A stretch of 64,000 nt of DNA from NCBI RefSeq assembly GCF_050003625.1, contig NC_134400.1, positions 197,917,918-197,981,917 on the forward strand, read 5' to 3'. This document shows positions 1 to 10,999 of this stretch, piece by piece (position 1 is the stretch's first letter; each line of letters begins with the position of its first letter). The notes under the pieces are model-generated. The model was not told where the DNA came from, did no database searches, and worked only from the letters and a program-made list of their open reading frames with translations. The stretch comes from Haematobia irritans (Eukaryota; Arthropoda; Insecta; Diptera; Muscidae). A program made the translations under genes and the position numbers.

Positions 1-145
1 CATTGTTGTCGTTTTTTTTTTTTTTTTTTTTTATTTCAGCTTAAAACCATACATTGACTAAACTACAAGAGTAGCTTAACCAACAGAGGAAAAGAATGTT
101 TGTCAAATTTATTTGGGCAAAGCCCTATAGACTGCAAGATGTGAA
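1..145 (-). repeat. Fragment of D-type repeat, after a poly-T run
   Basis: A run of about 21 T is followed by a segment that recurs, in either orientation, near 12301-12480, 13900-14035, 15060-15225, 47030-47130, 47565-47632 and 47968-48235. Recognisable words are TAGCTTAACCAACAGAGG and CAAATTTATTTGGGCAAAGC. It lies directly beside a 29-bp array here and at most other copies, so it looks like an end module of another array-bearing element. The family name 'D' is mine. Confidence 0.6.
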
Positions 146-572
146 AATTTTATTTCTATAGAAAATTTTGTCTAAATTTTATTTCTATAGAAAATTTTGT
201 CAAAATTTTATTTCTATAGAAAATTTTGTCTAAATTTTATGTCTATAGAAAATTTTGTCAAAATTTTATTTCTATAGAAAATTTAGTCAAAATTTTATTT
301 CTATAGAAAATTTTGTCATAATGTTATTTCTATAGAAAATTTTGTCAACATTTTATTTCTATAGAAAATTTTGTTAAAATGTTATTTCTACAGAAAATTA
401 TGTAAAAATTTTATTTTTATAGAAAATTTTGTGAAACTTTTATTTCTATAGAAATTTTTGTTAAAATTTTATTTCTATAGAAAATTTTGTCAAAATTTTA
501 TTTCTATAGAAAATTTTGTCAAAATGTTATTTCTATAGAAAATTTTGTCAAAATTTTATGTCTATAGAAAAA
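146..572 (+). repeat. 29-bp minisatellite array
   Basis: Tandem copies with a 29-bp period. Each unit holds the perfect palindrome TTTCTATAGAAA and the near-palindrome AAAATTTTGTCAAAATTTT, which differs from its reverse complement only at the central base. That base (GTC or GAC) and TATTTC versus GAAATA give each array a strand. This array leads directly into a family A 3' end. Confidence 0.95.
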
Positions 573-817
573 ATTCTGAAATTGAATTATATACGAATTT
601 AGTCGATCTTTTTTGATTTAATATATACCCCATATGGACTTACATACAATTTAGAAGACGGTGTTAGGAGGTTTTAATATACCTTGCCATCGGCAAGCGT
701 TACCGCAACTTAAATAATTCGAATGTGGATGGCAGTGTCTAGAAGAAGTTTTTACGCAATCCATGCTGGAGGGTACATAAGCTTCGGCCTGTCTGAACTT
801 ACGGCCGTATATACTTG
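573..817 (+). mobile_element. Family A Helentron-like element, 3' end
   Basis: About 245 bases following a 29-bp array, matching the ends at 1449-1648, 11876-12066, 22141-22344 and 54516-54689. It contains the phrase 'gccatcggcaagcgttaccgc', the subterminal word with GGAGGGTAC, and the terminal CGGCCGTATATACTTG. The usual upstream hairpin is damaged (CTGTCTGAAC instead of CTGGCCGAAC). The 5' head is missing, so this is a truncated or array-only copy. Confidence 0.75.
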
Positions 818-836
818 TTTTAGTTTTGGGTGAAAT

Positions 837-988
837 TAGGTTAGGTATAGTGGCAGGCTGATATTTCAGGCACAGTGGTGGTGAACTTCTTTCTTATCAC
901 TGAGTAATGCCCGATTCAATTTTTGACTCAGTGACAAGGGAGCTCCTTTTTATAGCCGAGTAGGATCGGCGGTGAAACCACTTAAAGA
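837..988 (-). mobile_element. SINE-1 fragment (3' half)
   Basis: Reverse-complement copy of the body and tail of the tRNA-derived SINE seen complete at 50555-50889. It begins with the AGGTTAGG tail, contains the TATA-like CGGCTATAAAAAGGAG (minus strand) and the TCACTCAGTGATAAG-like word, and lacks the tRNA head. It sits immediately after a family A 3' end. Confidence 0.75.
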
Positions 989-1448
989 AATAAAATTTTG
1001 ACATTATTTTCTATAGAAATAAAATTGTGAAAAAATTTGGTATAGAAATAAAGTTTTGCCAAATTTTTCTATAGAAAATAAATTTTGACAAAATGTTGTC
1101 AAAATTTTATTTCTATAGAAAATTTTGTTAAAATTTTATTTCTATAGAAAATTTTGTCAAAATTTTATTTCTACAGGAAATTTTGTCAAAATTTTATTTC
1201 TATAGAAAAATTTGTCAAAATTTTATTTCTATAGAAAATTTTGTGAAAATTTTATTTCTATAGAAAATTTTGTCAAAATGTTATTGATATAGAAAATTTT
1301 GTCAAAATGTTATTTCTATAGAAAATTTTGTCAAAATGTTATTTCTATAGAAAATTTTGTCAAAATTTTATTGATATAGAAAATTTTGTTAAAATTTTAT
1401 TACTATAGCAAATTTTGTCAAAATTTTATTTCTACAGAAAATTTTGTC
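989..1448. repeat. 29-bp array with an internal strand switch
   Basis: Units read in the minus orientation (GAAATAAAATTTTGAC) from about 989 to 1090, then in the plus orientation to 1448. The switch falls at TTTTGACAAAATGTTGTCAAAA near 1073-1100, where two units meet head to head. Confidence 0.85.
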
Positions 1449-1648
1449 AAACTGAATTATATACGTACTTAAACGGGCTTTTTTTTTTGAGAAGACGGTG
1501 GTACAAAGTTTTTTTTTACCTCGCCATCGGCAAGTGTTACCGCAACCCAATTAATTCGATTGTGGATGACAGTCTTTCGTAGAAGCCTCTACGCAATCCA
1601 TGGTGGAGGGTACATAAGATTCGGCCTGGCCGAACTTACGGCCGTATG
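1449..1648 (+). mobile_element. Family A Helentron-like element, 3' end
   Basis: Second copy of the family A 3' end, with the intact palindrome TTCGGCCTGGCCGAA and the hairpin GGCCG-AACTTA-CGGCC. It stops at GTATG followed by a T run, so the last bases (ATACTTG) are lost. Together with the array before it, it looks like a deletion derivative that lost its 5' head and 153-bp repeats. Confidence 0.75.
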
Positions 1649-2454
1649 TTTTTTTTTCGCTTGATAGTTTTTTGATAAAATGTTCTCCAAATTTTGATTT
1701 GTCTGGTTAATTCCGATTATGAACGAGACCCAAATATATTAAATAGATGCTTTCAGCATTATGGTGCAGAATTGACTTTGGTAAGTTTTTAGAACTCCAT
1801 TTTTGTGCAAATTTGGAATTGTAGTTTCGACTTTTTAGAAGTCGACTTTCAACTTTTACGATTATTGAAAAATCGGCTTAAGACTTTTTGGTGAGTTTTC
1901 AATATAAGAGGATCACCGCCTTTAGTCACAGATACGACTTTTTGAATTTTTAGTTAAACAACTCCTACCTTCCTTGTTTATGGGTATTTATAATCTTTTA
2001 TGTCTCTTGGTTTATTAGATGGACGGACAAATAAATCCACCCAAAATTCGTGATGATCAAGATCGTATATAATTTATGGGACCTCACTTAATCCTTTGAT
2101 CCTTTAATCCTTTGGGGTTATAAGCAATGCCAATTATATGAGATTTATTTTATTTTTATTGGTGAAAAATTGGTGACTTACTCTAGAGACAAGATAATTG
2201 TCTTGCATGTTGGTTCATAGTAAAATGACGGCGAATACAAGATGAAACGCCCAAGAGATATCAAGCAGCCAAAAAAAAAGCAACCAGGCAATATGGATGA
2301 ATAATTCGATACTGCTGTCGCTCTGTTGACGAAGATTGTCATGTATGATGTTTACACATGGAATTTGAACATTTTCTGAGAACGTTGAAGTGATAAATTG
2401 ATACATCTACTACACTGTAACAAAAACTTGTTAAAGGGTTGCCAACTTTCAGAG
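1649..2454. other. Largely unique sequence with a possible old mini-me core
   Basis: No gene is recognised. Around 2020-2095 the minus strand vaguely resembles the mini-me/DINE-1 core: GTCC-type repeats, then a GATCTTGATCAT-like and TATAAATTATATA-like string. This would be a very decayed copy. The short open frames here have no recognisable motifs. Confidence 0.35.
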
Positions 2455-2850
2455 AAGTTAACCACTGTGGAATGTGCGTGAATGGGACTGAACCAAATAT
2501 GCTGTGTGTGAGAAATAAAATCGGTTCGTGAATGTGCGTGAATAAAATTTATGCAAACTCACGTTCACGAAAACAAATCAAGATATAATTCTTACTCGTG
2601 TGATAACTGAAATTAATATACCAGTCGAACTTTTTTGTATTCATGAATTTTGTTACCTTTGCCCATTCCCGGTTAGAAAAAGTCGTGAGTCTCGTAAATT
2701 TGGCGTGAGTACCGTCCCGTGAATTGTCGTGAATCATGCGTTAGCGTGAGTCTTTAAAAATAGTTCGTGCATGAGTTCTGGTTTTCATTTCGTGAATGTG
2801 CGTAAGTGTGAGTGAAATTTCACTCAAGCGCGCACCACTAGTTGGGGGAG
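2455..2850. repeat. CGTGA/TCACG-rich cluster
   Basis: About eleven copies of CGTGA (either strand) lie within roughly 400 bases, several inside the longer word GTGAATGTGCGTGAAT. It looks like the motif-dense subterminal region of a DNA transposon such as a hAT element, but I could not find convincing paired ends, so the class is inference. Confidence 0.45.
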
Positions 2851-3356
2851 TTTCGGCCGTTAGATTTTAATCGTTCTGCTAATGGCTCAAGGTTCATCTG
2901 TTTGTTTCTTGTTCGTCTTTTTTTTTTTTTTTGAAACAGGCTAAGGAATTTCGTCCTACCCGCGGTATGGATACTACTAACACTAAGATTTTCGGAGTAT
3001 CTCCATTTAAATCTTTGGATGTACAGTTCCACCGCTGATATTTTCGGAGCTAGAGTTCCTACTTAAAAACTAAGTCGATCCGAGAATTATACAAAACCTG
3101 GAGATATTATCTCACCCCGAAGGGAGCAATGGTTAGCATGCCTGATATTCACACATACACGCAAAAAAATAATTCTTTCCTCCCAAACGAAATTTTAGAC
3201 AAACAAAGTTCGTTTCTCATTTGCTTTTCGCTGTAAGGAAGTGTATTAGGAAGAAAAGCATATACTTTTTGTGATAAACGTTTATTCTTTTCCAGGATGT
3301 AAACACAATTTCATAAAGACACATTCAAAAAAAAAACATTGTTTTCTTGCTAATTG

Positions 3357-3562
3357 CATTTTCCCTTACATGTTTCTCACATCCACGAGGTTTTTTTAGT
3401 TTTTAACACCTTTTCCTGTAATACCAACAATGTAGAAGAAATTATACGATTTTATAAATTTTTAAAATTTTTTTATCTTTCGCCTGGACGGAGAATCGAA
3501 CCGCGGACCATGCACTTTGTAAGCCAACACACTAACCACTGAGCTATTTACCTGTTATGGTC
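3357..3562 (-). mobile_element. SINE-2, tRNA-derived
   Basis: On the minus strand a tRNA-like head holds an A-box-like TAGCTCAGTGGTT (3535-3547) and a B-box-like GGTTCGATTCTC (3491-3502), the two internal RNA polymerase III promoter elements. A short AT-rich body follows. The head is not a functional tRNA: I see no proper acceptor stem and no CCA end. Its 3' end is uncertain; the left boundary is approximate. Confidence 0.55.
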
Positions 3563-3664
3563 ATGAATAGATAAATATCCATTTAAGTTATATTTATATA
3601 GCATAGCTTGCGGCGCCCACGAACCGAATAAACAAAGTTTATTTGACAGAAACAAACATTTAGT

Positions 3665-3965
3665 TTGGCACCGTGGAGCAGTGGTTGCTACGTCCGACTT
3701 GCATGCCAAGGGTCGTGGGTTCGATCCCTGCTTCGACCAAAGGTTTTTTTTTTATTTTTTTTTATTTTTGTTTTACATATACTTCAGATATGTTCGGAAG
3801 ATTCCGAAAAAATGTTCAACATTACATTATAGTATATTAAATTTTGAACTGTAAAATGTGTCTTATTAACGACCTAAAGTCAGAAAAGAACAGTGTTTGA
3901 TATAAACGAAATGGACTGTGTTGTTGTTTCAAAAATAACTTTTTTTATTGAAAAAATAAAAATTT
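3665..3965 (+). mobile_element. SINE-3, tRNA-derived
   Basis: The head carries an A-box-like GTGGAGCAGTGG and a B-box GGTTCGATCCC (3718-3728). The body has GTTCGGAAGATTCCGAA, then TTGATATAAACGAAATGGAC. The same head plus body recurs in reverse at 60290-60560, so this is a repeated unit and not a single tRNA pseudogene. A long T-rich stretch separates head and body. Confidence 0.65.
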
Positions 3966-4765
3966 TGTAACAAACGAATTTTTTTGGTGATAAAAGTTTA
4001 AATTTTTCGAAGCAATTCAAAAAAATCTAGCAAAAGAAAAACGTTTTCGGTACACGTTTTCCAAACGTTTTTTTTCTTTGCGTGTAGGGTCGTGGGTTCA
4101 CTGCCAGTTTCGACCCAACACGAACAATTTTTCAGCGGTGGAAAAATGCTAGTAACATTTTTGAGTGTTTCAAAGCTTCTCCAATTGGCTTCATCGCAAT
4201 GTGGAATGCCGTTCGGACTCGGCTATAAAAAGGAGCTCCCTTGTCACTGACCTAAATATTGAATCGGGCATCACTCAGTGATAAGAGAGAAGTTCAAAAC
4301 TGTGATATCACAATCTACTGAATAGCCGATGTTAGCCTGAAATATCGGTCTGCCACTATACCTACTACCTAACCTTTCCTATGCCCATCTTGCACACATA
4401 AGGTCGTGGGTTCAATTCCAGTTTCGACCGAACACCTAAAAATTTTCACCGTGGATTATCCTCTCTCAGTAATACTGGTAACATTTTAGAGTGTTTCAAA
4501 GCTTCTTTAAATGGTTTCAGCGCCGATCCTACTCGGCTATAAAAAGGAGCTGCCTTGTCACCGAGTTCAAAATTGAATCGGCCATCATTCAGTGATAAGA
4601 AAGAAGTTCACCACCACTGTGCCTGAAACAGGGATCCGCTCCTCGCTCTGCTCCGAGAAAAAAAAAATCGCTCCACTCCGCTCCACGCTCCGCTCCACGC
4701 TCCGCTCCGCTCCTCTTCGAGAAAATTATAGTACAAACATTGTATTATTTGTTCAATTGAGTTTT

Positions 4766-5412
4766 ATTTTATTTAGAAAAATCGGGCGGTACATATATGG
4801 GAGCTATAGCTAAATCTGAACCGATTTCGATGATTTTTTGCACATATAGTTAGTGCTATAGAAGATTACATTTCGCCAACTTTGAGTAAGATTGGTTGAT
4901 AAATAAGGGTTTTATGACCTAATTTGACAAAATCGGGCGATACATATATATGGGACCTATATCTAAATCTGAACCGATTTCGATGAAATTTTCAGACTTA
5001 AAGGGTGATACAGAAGATTATTTTGTGCTAAATTTGACGACGATCGGTTAGTAAAAAAAGTGCAACGTGACCCCATTTGTCGAAATCGGGCAATACATAT
5101 ATATGGGAGCTATATCTAAATTTGATCCGATTTCTTCCAAATTCAATAACGTTCGTCCTTGTGCCCAAAAAACTCCCTGTACCAAATTTCATCAAAATCG
5201 GTTAATAATTGCGACCGAAATCCTGTGAACAACAAATACATGGACAGACGGACGGATGGGCGGACGGACGCCAAGCGCTAGATCGACTCAGGAGGTGATT
5301 CTGAGTCGATAGGTATATATTTTATGGGGTCTAAAATCAATATTTCTTGTAGGCACATTTTTTGACAGATCAAACTTATTATACCCTAACCAGTATGTGG
5401 TGTAGGGTATAA
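4766..5412 (-). mobile_element. Family C Helentron-like element (mini-me-like)
   Basis: In reverse orientation: a 5' hairpin at the right (TTATACCCTA pairing with TAGGGTATAA, inner ACCA/TGGT), a TATATATTTTATGGGGTCT core, GTCC/GTCY-type repeats (5243-5275), then three tandem repeats. The same landmark GGGAGCTATA/GGGACCTATA falls at 4799, 4952 and 5105, an exact 153-bp spacing. No 3' ACTTG end is visible, so it is truncated at its 3' side. It is nested in the hAT-like element. Confidence 0.7.
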
Positions 5413-7140
5413 TGACTTTAAAACAATGTGTTGAAATATTTTATTAATTTTGAAGATTTTTTCAGAAATATTAAATCCATTTTGACTTCATTAAAACGAA
5501 ATTTGCATTCATGTTAGGATACACATTTTTATGTCGAATCACTTAGCTATAAGGACAAACAGACTTCATTGAAAAGTTTAGAGACTTTTAGATAAGGAAA
5601 AACTTTCTTTCAGAGAAATACGTCTTCTATTCTAAGCAAAATTCGTATTCGTATTTTAAGCATGTGAAATATTTGGCCTCCCGACAATATTCTTTGCGGT
5701 GCACCATCTACTATTTAATATGTGATAGAAACCAAATTTATGAAAATGGACCAAATTCTGTTTGGTCTGACCATCGGACTAAATTTAAAAATTAGAAATC
5801 TTTTGGACCAATTTTGGTCCGATCGGACCAAAACGGCAACGCTGATTGGAATTGAAAGTCTATACACAGAGTATAAGTAACTACTCTCCGAAAGTTTTTT
5901 TTTTGTTTTGCAACAGACGTAGAGAAGAGGTTTTGTTATATTTGTAATGTGTGTGTGTATGTTTATGTTTGCAACAACCTCCATCGACATCAGTCCGTGG
6001 TATACCTACGAATATTCTTACTCAGATCTAGTGTTACCTAATTTCGCTTTTTTCCCTTTATTGTATAATAAATGTATATGCGCACATTTTTCAACCAAAA
6101 TTGAAACTATCCATAATTTTAATTAAATTTTCGAGAACTAATATCAGAAATAAGAGAATGCTAGGATATAGTACAATAGTAAAGCAAATGTGAATGAAAA
6201 AAAGCATGCGCGGTTCCAAAGATTTTGTCTTTACTTTAACAGTTTGGGTATTAATTCCGAGCCAAAGAAGCGGAGAATACAAGTAAGGATACTTTAAAGA
6301 CGTAATTCACTTTTAAATTTGGGGGTTATGTACTTGCTTCTAGGAAGCAAATGTTAATTTTTTAATTTTTTTAGATTTTTTTTTCGTCAGTTGTTATCAA
6401 AATCCTTTAAAAAGGAGTTAACGAGTTATTTTTTTTTCCATATTAAGACTCGACTTCCAGTAGAAATTATGCTATGTTTCAAGTAAAAAGCGTCTTTAAA
6501 ATAAAGTGTTGAAAAACATGTCTTATTTTTTAACGATTTTTTGCTTTGTAGGCAAGATGCAAAAAGGAAACAAATTTAAAGACAATTTTATTAATTTTAA
6601 AGAATTTTTCTTAATTATTAAAGTCACGTTGACCTTACCTCAAAAATTGTATCTTTCATGTTATGATACACATTTTTAAGTAAAATCACTTAATTATAAG
6701 GACATTACAACTTCATTCAAAAGTTTATTGCCTTTTGGACAAGAAAAAAAACTTTATTTTAGAGAAATGCGTCTTCCATGTTAAGCAAAATTTGCATTCT
6801 TATTCTAAGGACATGGAATCTTTGACTTCACGACAATATTTTTTTCAGTGTAGAAAACTAAAAAATTAAATATAAATAAGATCGTTTAATTGCATTTATT
6901 TGACGTTCATTACAAACATCTTTGTAATAATACGGGATGAAATTGATCGAAAGTACTGTTGTTACTTTTACAACACATACTAGATATATATATTTTGACA
7001 TTTGCCGTTTTTGAAAACAATTACTAAAAAACACGTTGTGTTTTCCCCAATGTACGTACGTACAAAAATACATATCGTACATTTTAAACGTTTACTCACA
7101 CTACGCTAAGTACTAAGTAATTTCAAAGTTACATATTTCA
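5413..7140. other. Interior of the hAT-like element, no gene recognised
   Basis: AT-rich sequence with short open frames that show no transposase motifs (no recognisable hAT dimerisation region or zinc finger). Two loosely similar stretches (5440-5690 and 6520-6840) share words such as TTAAAGAATTTTTC / CACGACAATATT, suggesting an old internal duplication. Confidence 0.4.
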
Positions 7141-7277
7141 TTCAAGTAATATTTTATTCGGAGCGGAGCGGTTTTTCATTTGGAAACCGCTCCGCTCCCG
7201 CTCCGCTCCGCTCCGGATCCCTGGCCTGAAATATCAGCCTGTCACTATACCTAACCTAATTTCAACCAAAACAAAAA

Positions 7278-9060
7278 CAAGTATATACGGCCGTAAGTTC
7301 GGGCAGGCCGAAGCTTATGTACCCTCCACCATGGATTGCGTATAAACTTCTTCTAGACACTGCCATCCACAATCGACTTACTTGAGTTGCGGTAACGCTT
7401 GCCGATGGCAAGGTATTTTAAAACCTCCTTACACCGTCTTCTAAATAGTATGTAAGTCCATATGGGTTATATATTAAATCAAAACAGATCGATTAAATTC
7501 GTATATAATTCAATTTGAGAAAATTTTCTATAGACATAAAATTTTGACAAAATTCTCTATAGAAATAAAATTTTGACAAAATTTTCTATAGAAATAAAAT
7601 TTTAACAAAATGTTCTATAGAAATAAAATTTTGACAAAATTTTTTATATAGAAATAAAATTTTGACTAAATTTTTTCTATAGACATAAAATTTTGACAAA
7701 ATTTTCTATAGAAATGAAATTTTCACAAAATTTTCTATAGACATAAAATTTTCACAAAATTTTCTATAGAAATAAAATTTTGACAAAATTTTCTATAGAA
7801 ATAAAATTTTGACAAAATTTTCTATAGAAATAAAATTTTGACAAAATTTTCTATAGAAATAAAATTTTAAAATTTTCTATAGAAATCAAATATTAACAAA
7901 GTTTTCTATAGAAATAAAATTTTGACAAAATTTTCTATAGAAATAAAATTTTGACAAAATTTTCTATAGAAATAAAATTTTGACGAAATTTTCTGTAGAA
8001 ATAAAATTTTCTATAGAAATAAAATTTTGACAAAATTTTCACTAGAAACAAAATTTTGACAAAATTTTCTATAGAAATAAAATTTTAACAAAATTTTCTA
8101 TAGAAATAAAATTTTGACATTGGTTTCTATAGAAATAAAATTTTGACAAAATTTGGTATAGAAATAAAATTTTCACAAAATTTGGTATAGAAATAAAATT
8201 TTGACAACATTTTCTATAGAAATAAAATTTTGAAATTATTTTCTATAGAAATAAAATTTTGACAAAATTTTCTATAGAAATAAAATTTTGACAAAATTTT
8301 CTATAGAAATAAAATTTTGACAAAATTTTCTATAGAAATTAAATTTTGACAAAATTTTCTATAGAAATAAAATTTTCACAAAATTTTCTATAGAAATAAA
8401 ATTTTGGTAGATTATTTTTGGCTCGAGTGGCAACCATGATTATGAACCGATATGGACTAATTTTTGTGTGATTGGAGATCGGCTATATATAACTATAGAC
8501 TGATATGGACCAATTTTGGCATGGTTGTTAGCGGCCATATACTAACGCCACGTTCAAAATTTGAACCGGATCGGATGAAATTTGCTTCTCTTAGAGGCTC
8601 CGCAAACCAAATCTGGGGATCGGTTTATATGGGGCTATATGTAATTATGGACCGATGTGGACCAATTTTTGCATGGTTGTTAGAGACCATATAGTTACAC
8701 CATGTACCAAATTTCAGCCGGATCGTATGAAATATACTTCTGTTAGAGGCTCCGCAAGCTACATCTGAGGGTCCCTTTATATGGGGGCTATACGTAAAAG
8801 TGGACCGATATGGCCCATTTGCAATACCATCCGACCTAAATCCATAGCAACTACTTGTGCCAAGTTTCAAGTCGATAGCTTGTTTCGTTCGGAAGTTAGA
8901 GTGATTTCAACAGACGGACGGGCGGACATGCTTATATCGACTCAGAATTTCACCACGAGCCAGAATATATATACTTTATGGGGTCTTAGAGCAATATTTC
9001 GATGTGTTACAAAGGGTATTACAAAGTTAAAATACCCCCGATGCTATGGTGGAGGGTATA
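7278..9060 (-). mobile_element. Family A Helentron-like element, complete
   Basis: Reading on the minus strand from 9060: 5' hairpin (TATACCCTCCACCAT), mini-me-like core with a short GTCY run, 153-bp repeats (8420-8820), the bridge phrase GAGCCAAAAATAATCTACC, a 29-bp array, then the 3' end with hairpin GGCCG-AACTTA-CGGCC and terminal ACTTG. A-rich bases on both sides fit the T/T insertion preference of Helentrons. No Rep/helicase gene is present, so it is non-autonomous. Length 1,783 bp. Confidence 0.85.
7515..8405 (-). repeat. 29-bp array inside a family A element
   Basis: About 30 units in the minus orientation, well conserved, between the family A 3' end and its 153-bp repeats. This placement shows that the array is an internal module of the mobile element. 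Confidence 0.95.
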
Positions 9061-10999
9061 AAAAACGATTACCTCACCATCTGCCGAGCAACAAAACCGA
9101 AGGAGAGTTCCTATCTTTTCAGGAACCATAATTTAGGCACACGAGTTTTTTTTAAGTTAATAACTAAGATTTCAGGTAATCGTTACAAAACTTATCATAA
9201 GTTCTGATTTATTTACTCTTAAAGAAAGGGGGGGGGGGAATTTCGTTTGTCTAAATGTCCGTCCAGAACGAAAGTAATTTCTCGTTGGTTGTACTGCGAA
9301 TTTTCGAGCGAATTTTCCACCAACTACCGATTATTGGGAAACCAATCGATACCCAATGTCCACCTCTAATTCCCATATATGGCCCAACTAAAACTCGAAG
9401 ACAAAGACGATCAGTTTCCTATCTGGAAACCATTCTATTCGCCATCTCTTGAATTCAACACTGACCATCTTCGATCCGAATTGCTCATCTATTTGTGATC
9501 TTCTCAGGGATGTATAAATAGGGCAATTGAAATGGTACCAAATCAGCTTCGAAGGTACTTTACTTTTCTAAGCTAAAGGGTACTTTATCGCTTTGGGAAA
9601 TTTATGCCCATATAAAAAATATTTTGTTTTTGGCAAATATCACTAAAAATATTTTATAGAGTGATGGGTTCGCATGCAGGATTTCGTTTGGATCGAGTTA
9701 GCTGATGGCTCCGAGAGGGTCCTGGAGTTTAACAGTCTAAGTTTGAGGATTTTGCCGTGATTCTGACTCGATGGGTTCGTATGCAGGTTTTCGTTTGGAC
9801 CGAGTCAGCTGGTGGCTCCGAAAGGGTCCCAGAGTTTAACAGTCTCTCACTGGTCACTATGAGATATATAAACACTTGTGTTCTCAGCCCGAAAAGTTTA
9901 GTGGGTCCCTAGGGAGACTCAGGAGGCAAAATTTTAATAATTGGAAAAATCCATTGTGATTGTGATTGATTGAAATCCTAAGAGCATTTACCTGAGAGAC
10001 CTATGACTCAAATCACCATGACTTGATTCATTCTTTTTCTCAGTGTACATCATAACACTCATAAATTTTGGTAAAGGTGTGTAAATTGAGTCTTCAATCG
10101 TTCGTCTTTTTTTCATAAAATCATCAAGCAAATGACCACAATGGTCCACTATAATGGGGAGGGAATCAAATGGAGTGGAGAAATAAAAAAAAAAAAACAG
10201 ACGTACGATAAATTCAGTTACCTATGCGTTTCGCGTTGAGGCAAAAAAATTACTCGTATAAAACTTTAGAAAAAAATGACATCAAGTAACATAAACCTAA
10301 AGCAAATTGCAATGAAACGCGCAATGATTAAAATGCAATCAAGACTGCTGAATAGCGCCAAGGAACACGAAAAATGCTAAAAAACACACACACACACAAC
10401 TGCAACCATACAACAATGTTTGAATTATGTCGCTGCTCATGCGGATGTTGCTTGTGGTGATGGTGCAAAATCATAATTCGCGTGCCAGGAACACATTACT
10501 TTCACATTTGCCAAACAATCTTTGTGGGCCTGTTTTCAGTTTCTGTTCTGCTTTTTGTTCCTTTTGCTGGCTTCGAGTGCATTGTCTTGTTGATGGACCT
10601 GCATGCAGACTGGATGACCATCATCATAGCCCCATGACCATGGATCACAACAAAACCAAAACATCACAATAACAACTAACTAAGCCACACAAATCATGAT
10701 GAGCCATCAGCCGGCAGCACAAAACCTACAATTTGATGGCATTCAAAACGATGACGATTTGTAGTTAATATCAGAAGACTTTTTAATTTCCCTCCATCCA
10801 CCCTATGATTGTTATGAGATAATTATTTTGAAACAAGGAAATATCTTTTTGAAAGGTCCACTGGGTCTAGGAAAACCAAATCTATGCTCTGAGGTCATAG
10901 ACCCATATCGCGCACCATTAATCAGTCGACGAGTTTGAACTTATGGTCTAAAGGAATCTGTGTCAAAAATATCCCTAACGTCCACAAAATTTAGAGAAA
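9061..10999. other. Mostly unique sequence, no gene recognised
   Basis: Includes a run of ten G near 9229, a degenerate 107-bp direct duplication (first copy from 9664, second from 9771, sharing GATGGGTTCG and GGAGTTTAACAGTCT-like words), and a CA run near 10387. Base composition around 10430-10740 is less AT-rich than elsewhere. No open frame shows a recognised domain. Confidence 0.5.
9664..9870. repeat. 107-bp tandem duplication
   Basis: Two imperfect copies offset by 107 bases share ATGCAGG, TTTCGTTTGGA, GAGT.AGCTG.TGGCTCCGA and GAGTTTAACAGTCT. No other copy is seen in the window. Its origin is unknown. Confidence 0.65.

Larger units (their letters stand above)
3158..4084. mobile_element. 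TA-flanked TIR element (MITE-like) inside SINE-1
   Basis: A 927-bp insertion bounded by CACGCAAA at the left and its complement TTTGCGTG at the right, with TA on both sides (3156-3157 and 4085-4086). The host SINE reads across the gap once the element and one TA are removed, which fixes the ends. TA duplication and A/T-rich short TIRs fit a Tc1/mariner-type MITE, but no transposase remains. It carries two further SINE copies. Confidence 0.65.
3115..4376 (+). mobile_element. SINE-1 copy, interrupted by a TIR element
   Basis: The tRNA-like head (AGCAATGGTTAGCATGCC) begins near 3115 and breaks off at 3157. The match resumes at 4087 with the B-box region (GGTCGTGGGTTC) and runs through the body, the TATA-like box at 4224, and a CCTACTACCTAACC tail. 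The interruption is the element at 3158-4084. Joined, the two parts give the order seen in the complete copy at 50555-50889. Confidence 0.75.
4629..7223. mobile_element. hAT-like element with 8-bp target duplication
   Basis: A 2,595-bp insertion in SINE-1. Its ends are CAGGGATCCG and the complement CGGATCCCTG. The flanks carry an exact 8-bp direct repeat GCCTGAAA (4621-4628 and 7224-7231), which is present once in the uninterrupted SINE body. An 8-bp duplication with CAGGG ends is the usual hAT pattern. Both subterminal regions are packed with CTCCGCTCC/GGAGCGGAG motifs (4635-4715 and 7159-7215), plausible transposase-binding repeats. I recognise no hAT transposase in any frame, so it is probably non-autonomous or decayed. 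Confidence 0.8.
4381..7258 (+). mobile_element. SINE-1 copy, interrupted by a hAT-like element
   Basis: A second SINE-1 lies tail to head with the preceding copy. It runs from the B-box region (GGTCGTGGGTTCAATTCC) to 4628, then resumes at 7224 with the 3' body and the tail ACCTAACCTAA ending near 7258. The tRNA head is 5'-truncated. The 2.6 kb between is the hAT-like insertion. Confidence 0.8.

Noticed and set aside
3485..3562. A functional tRNA gene on the minus strand, and similar tRNA-like heads at 3665 and 50840
   Set aside because: A and B boxes are present, but acceptor and anticodon stems do not form a proper cloverleaf by eye, and the sequences continue into shared SINE bodies.
5715..7082. 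hAT transposase fragments inside the 4.6-7.2 kb element
   Set aside because: The minus-strand frames at 5715, 6091 and 6858 show no hAT motifs that I can recognise. The element is called hAT-like from its ends and target duplication only.
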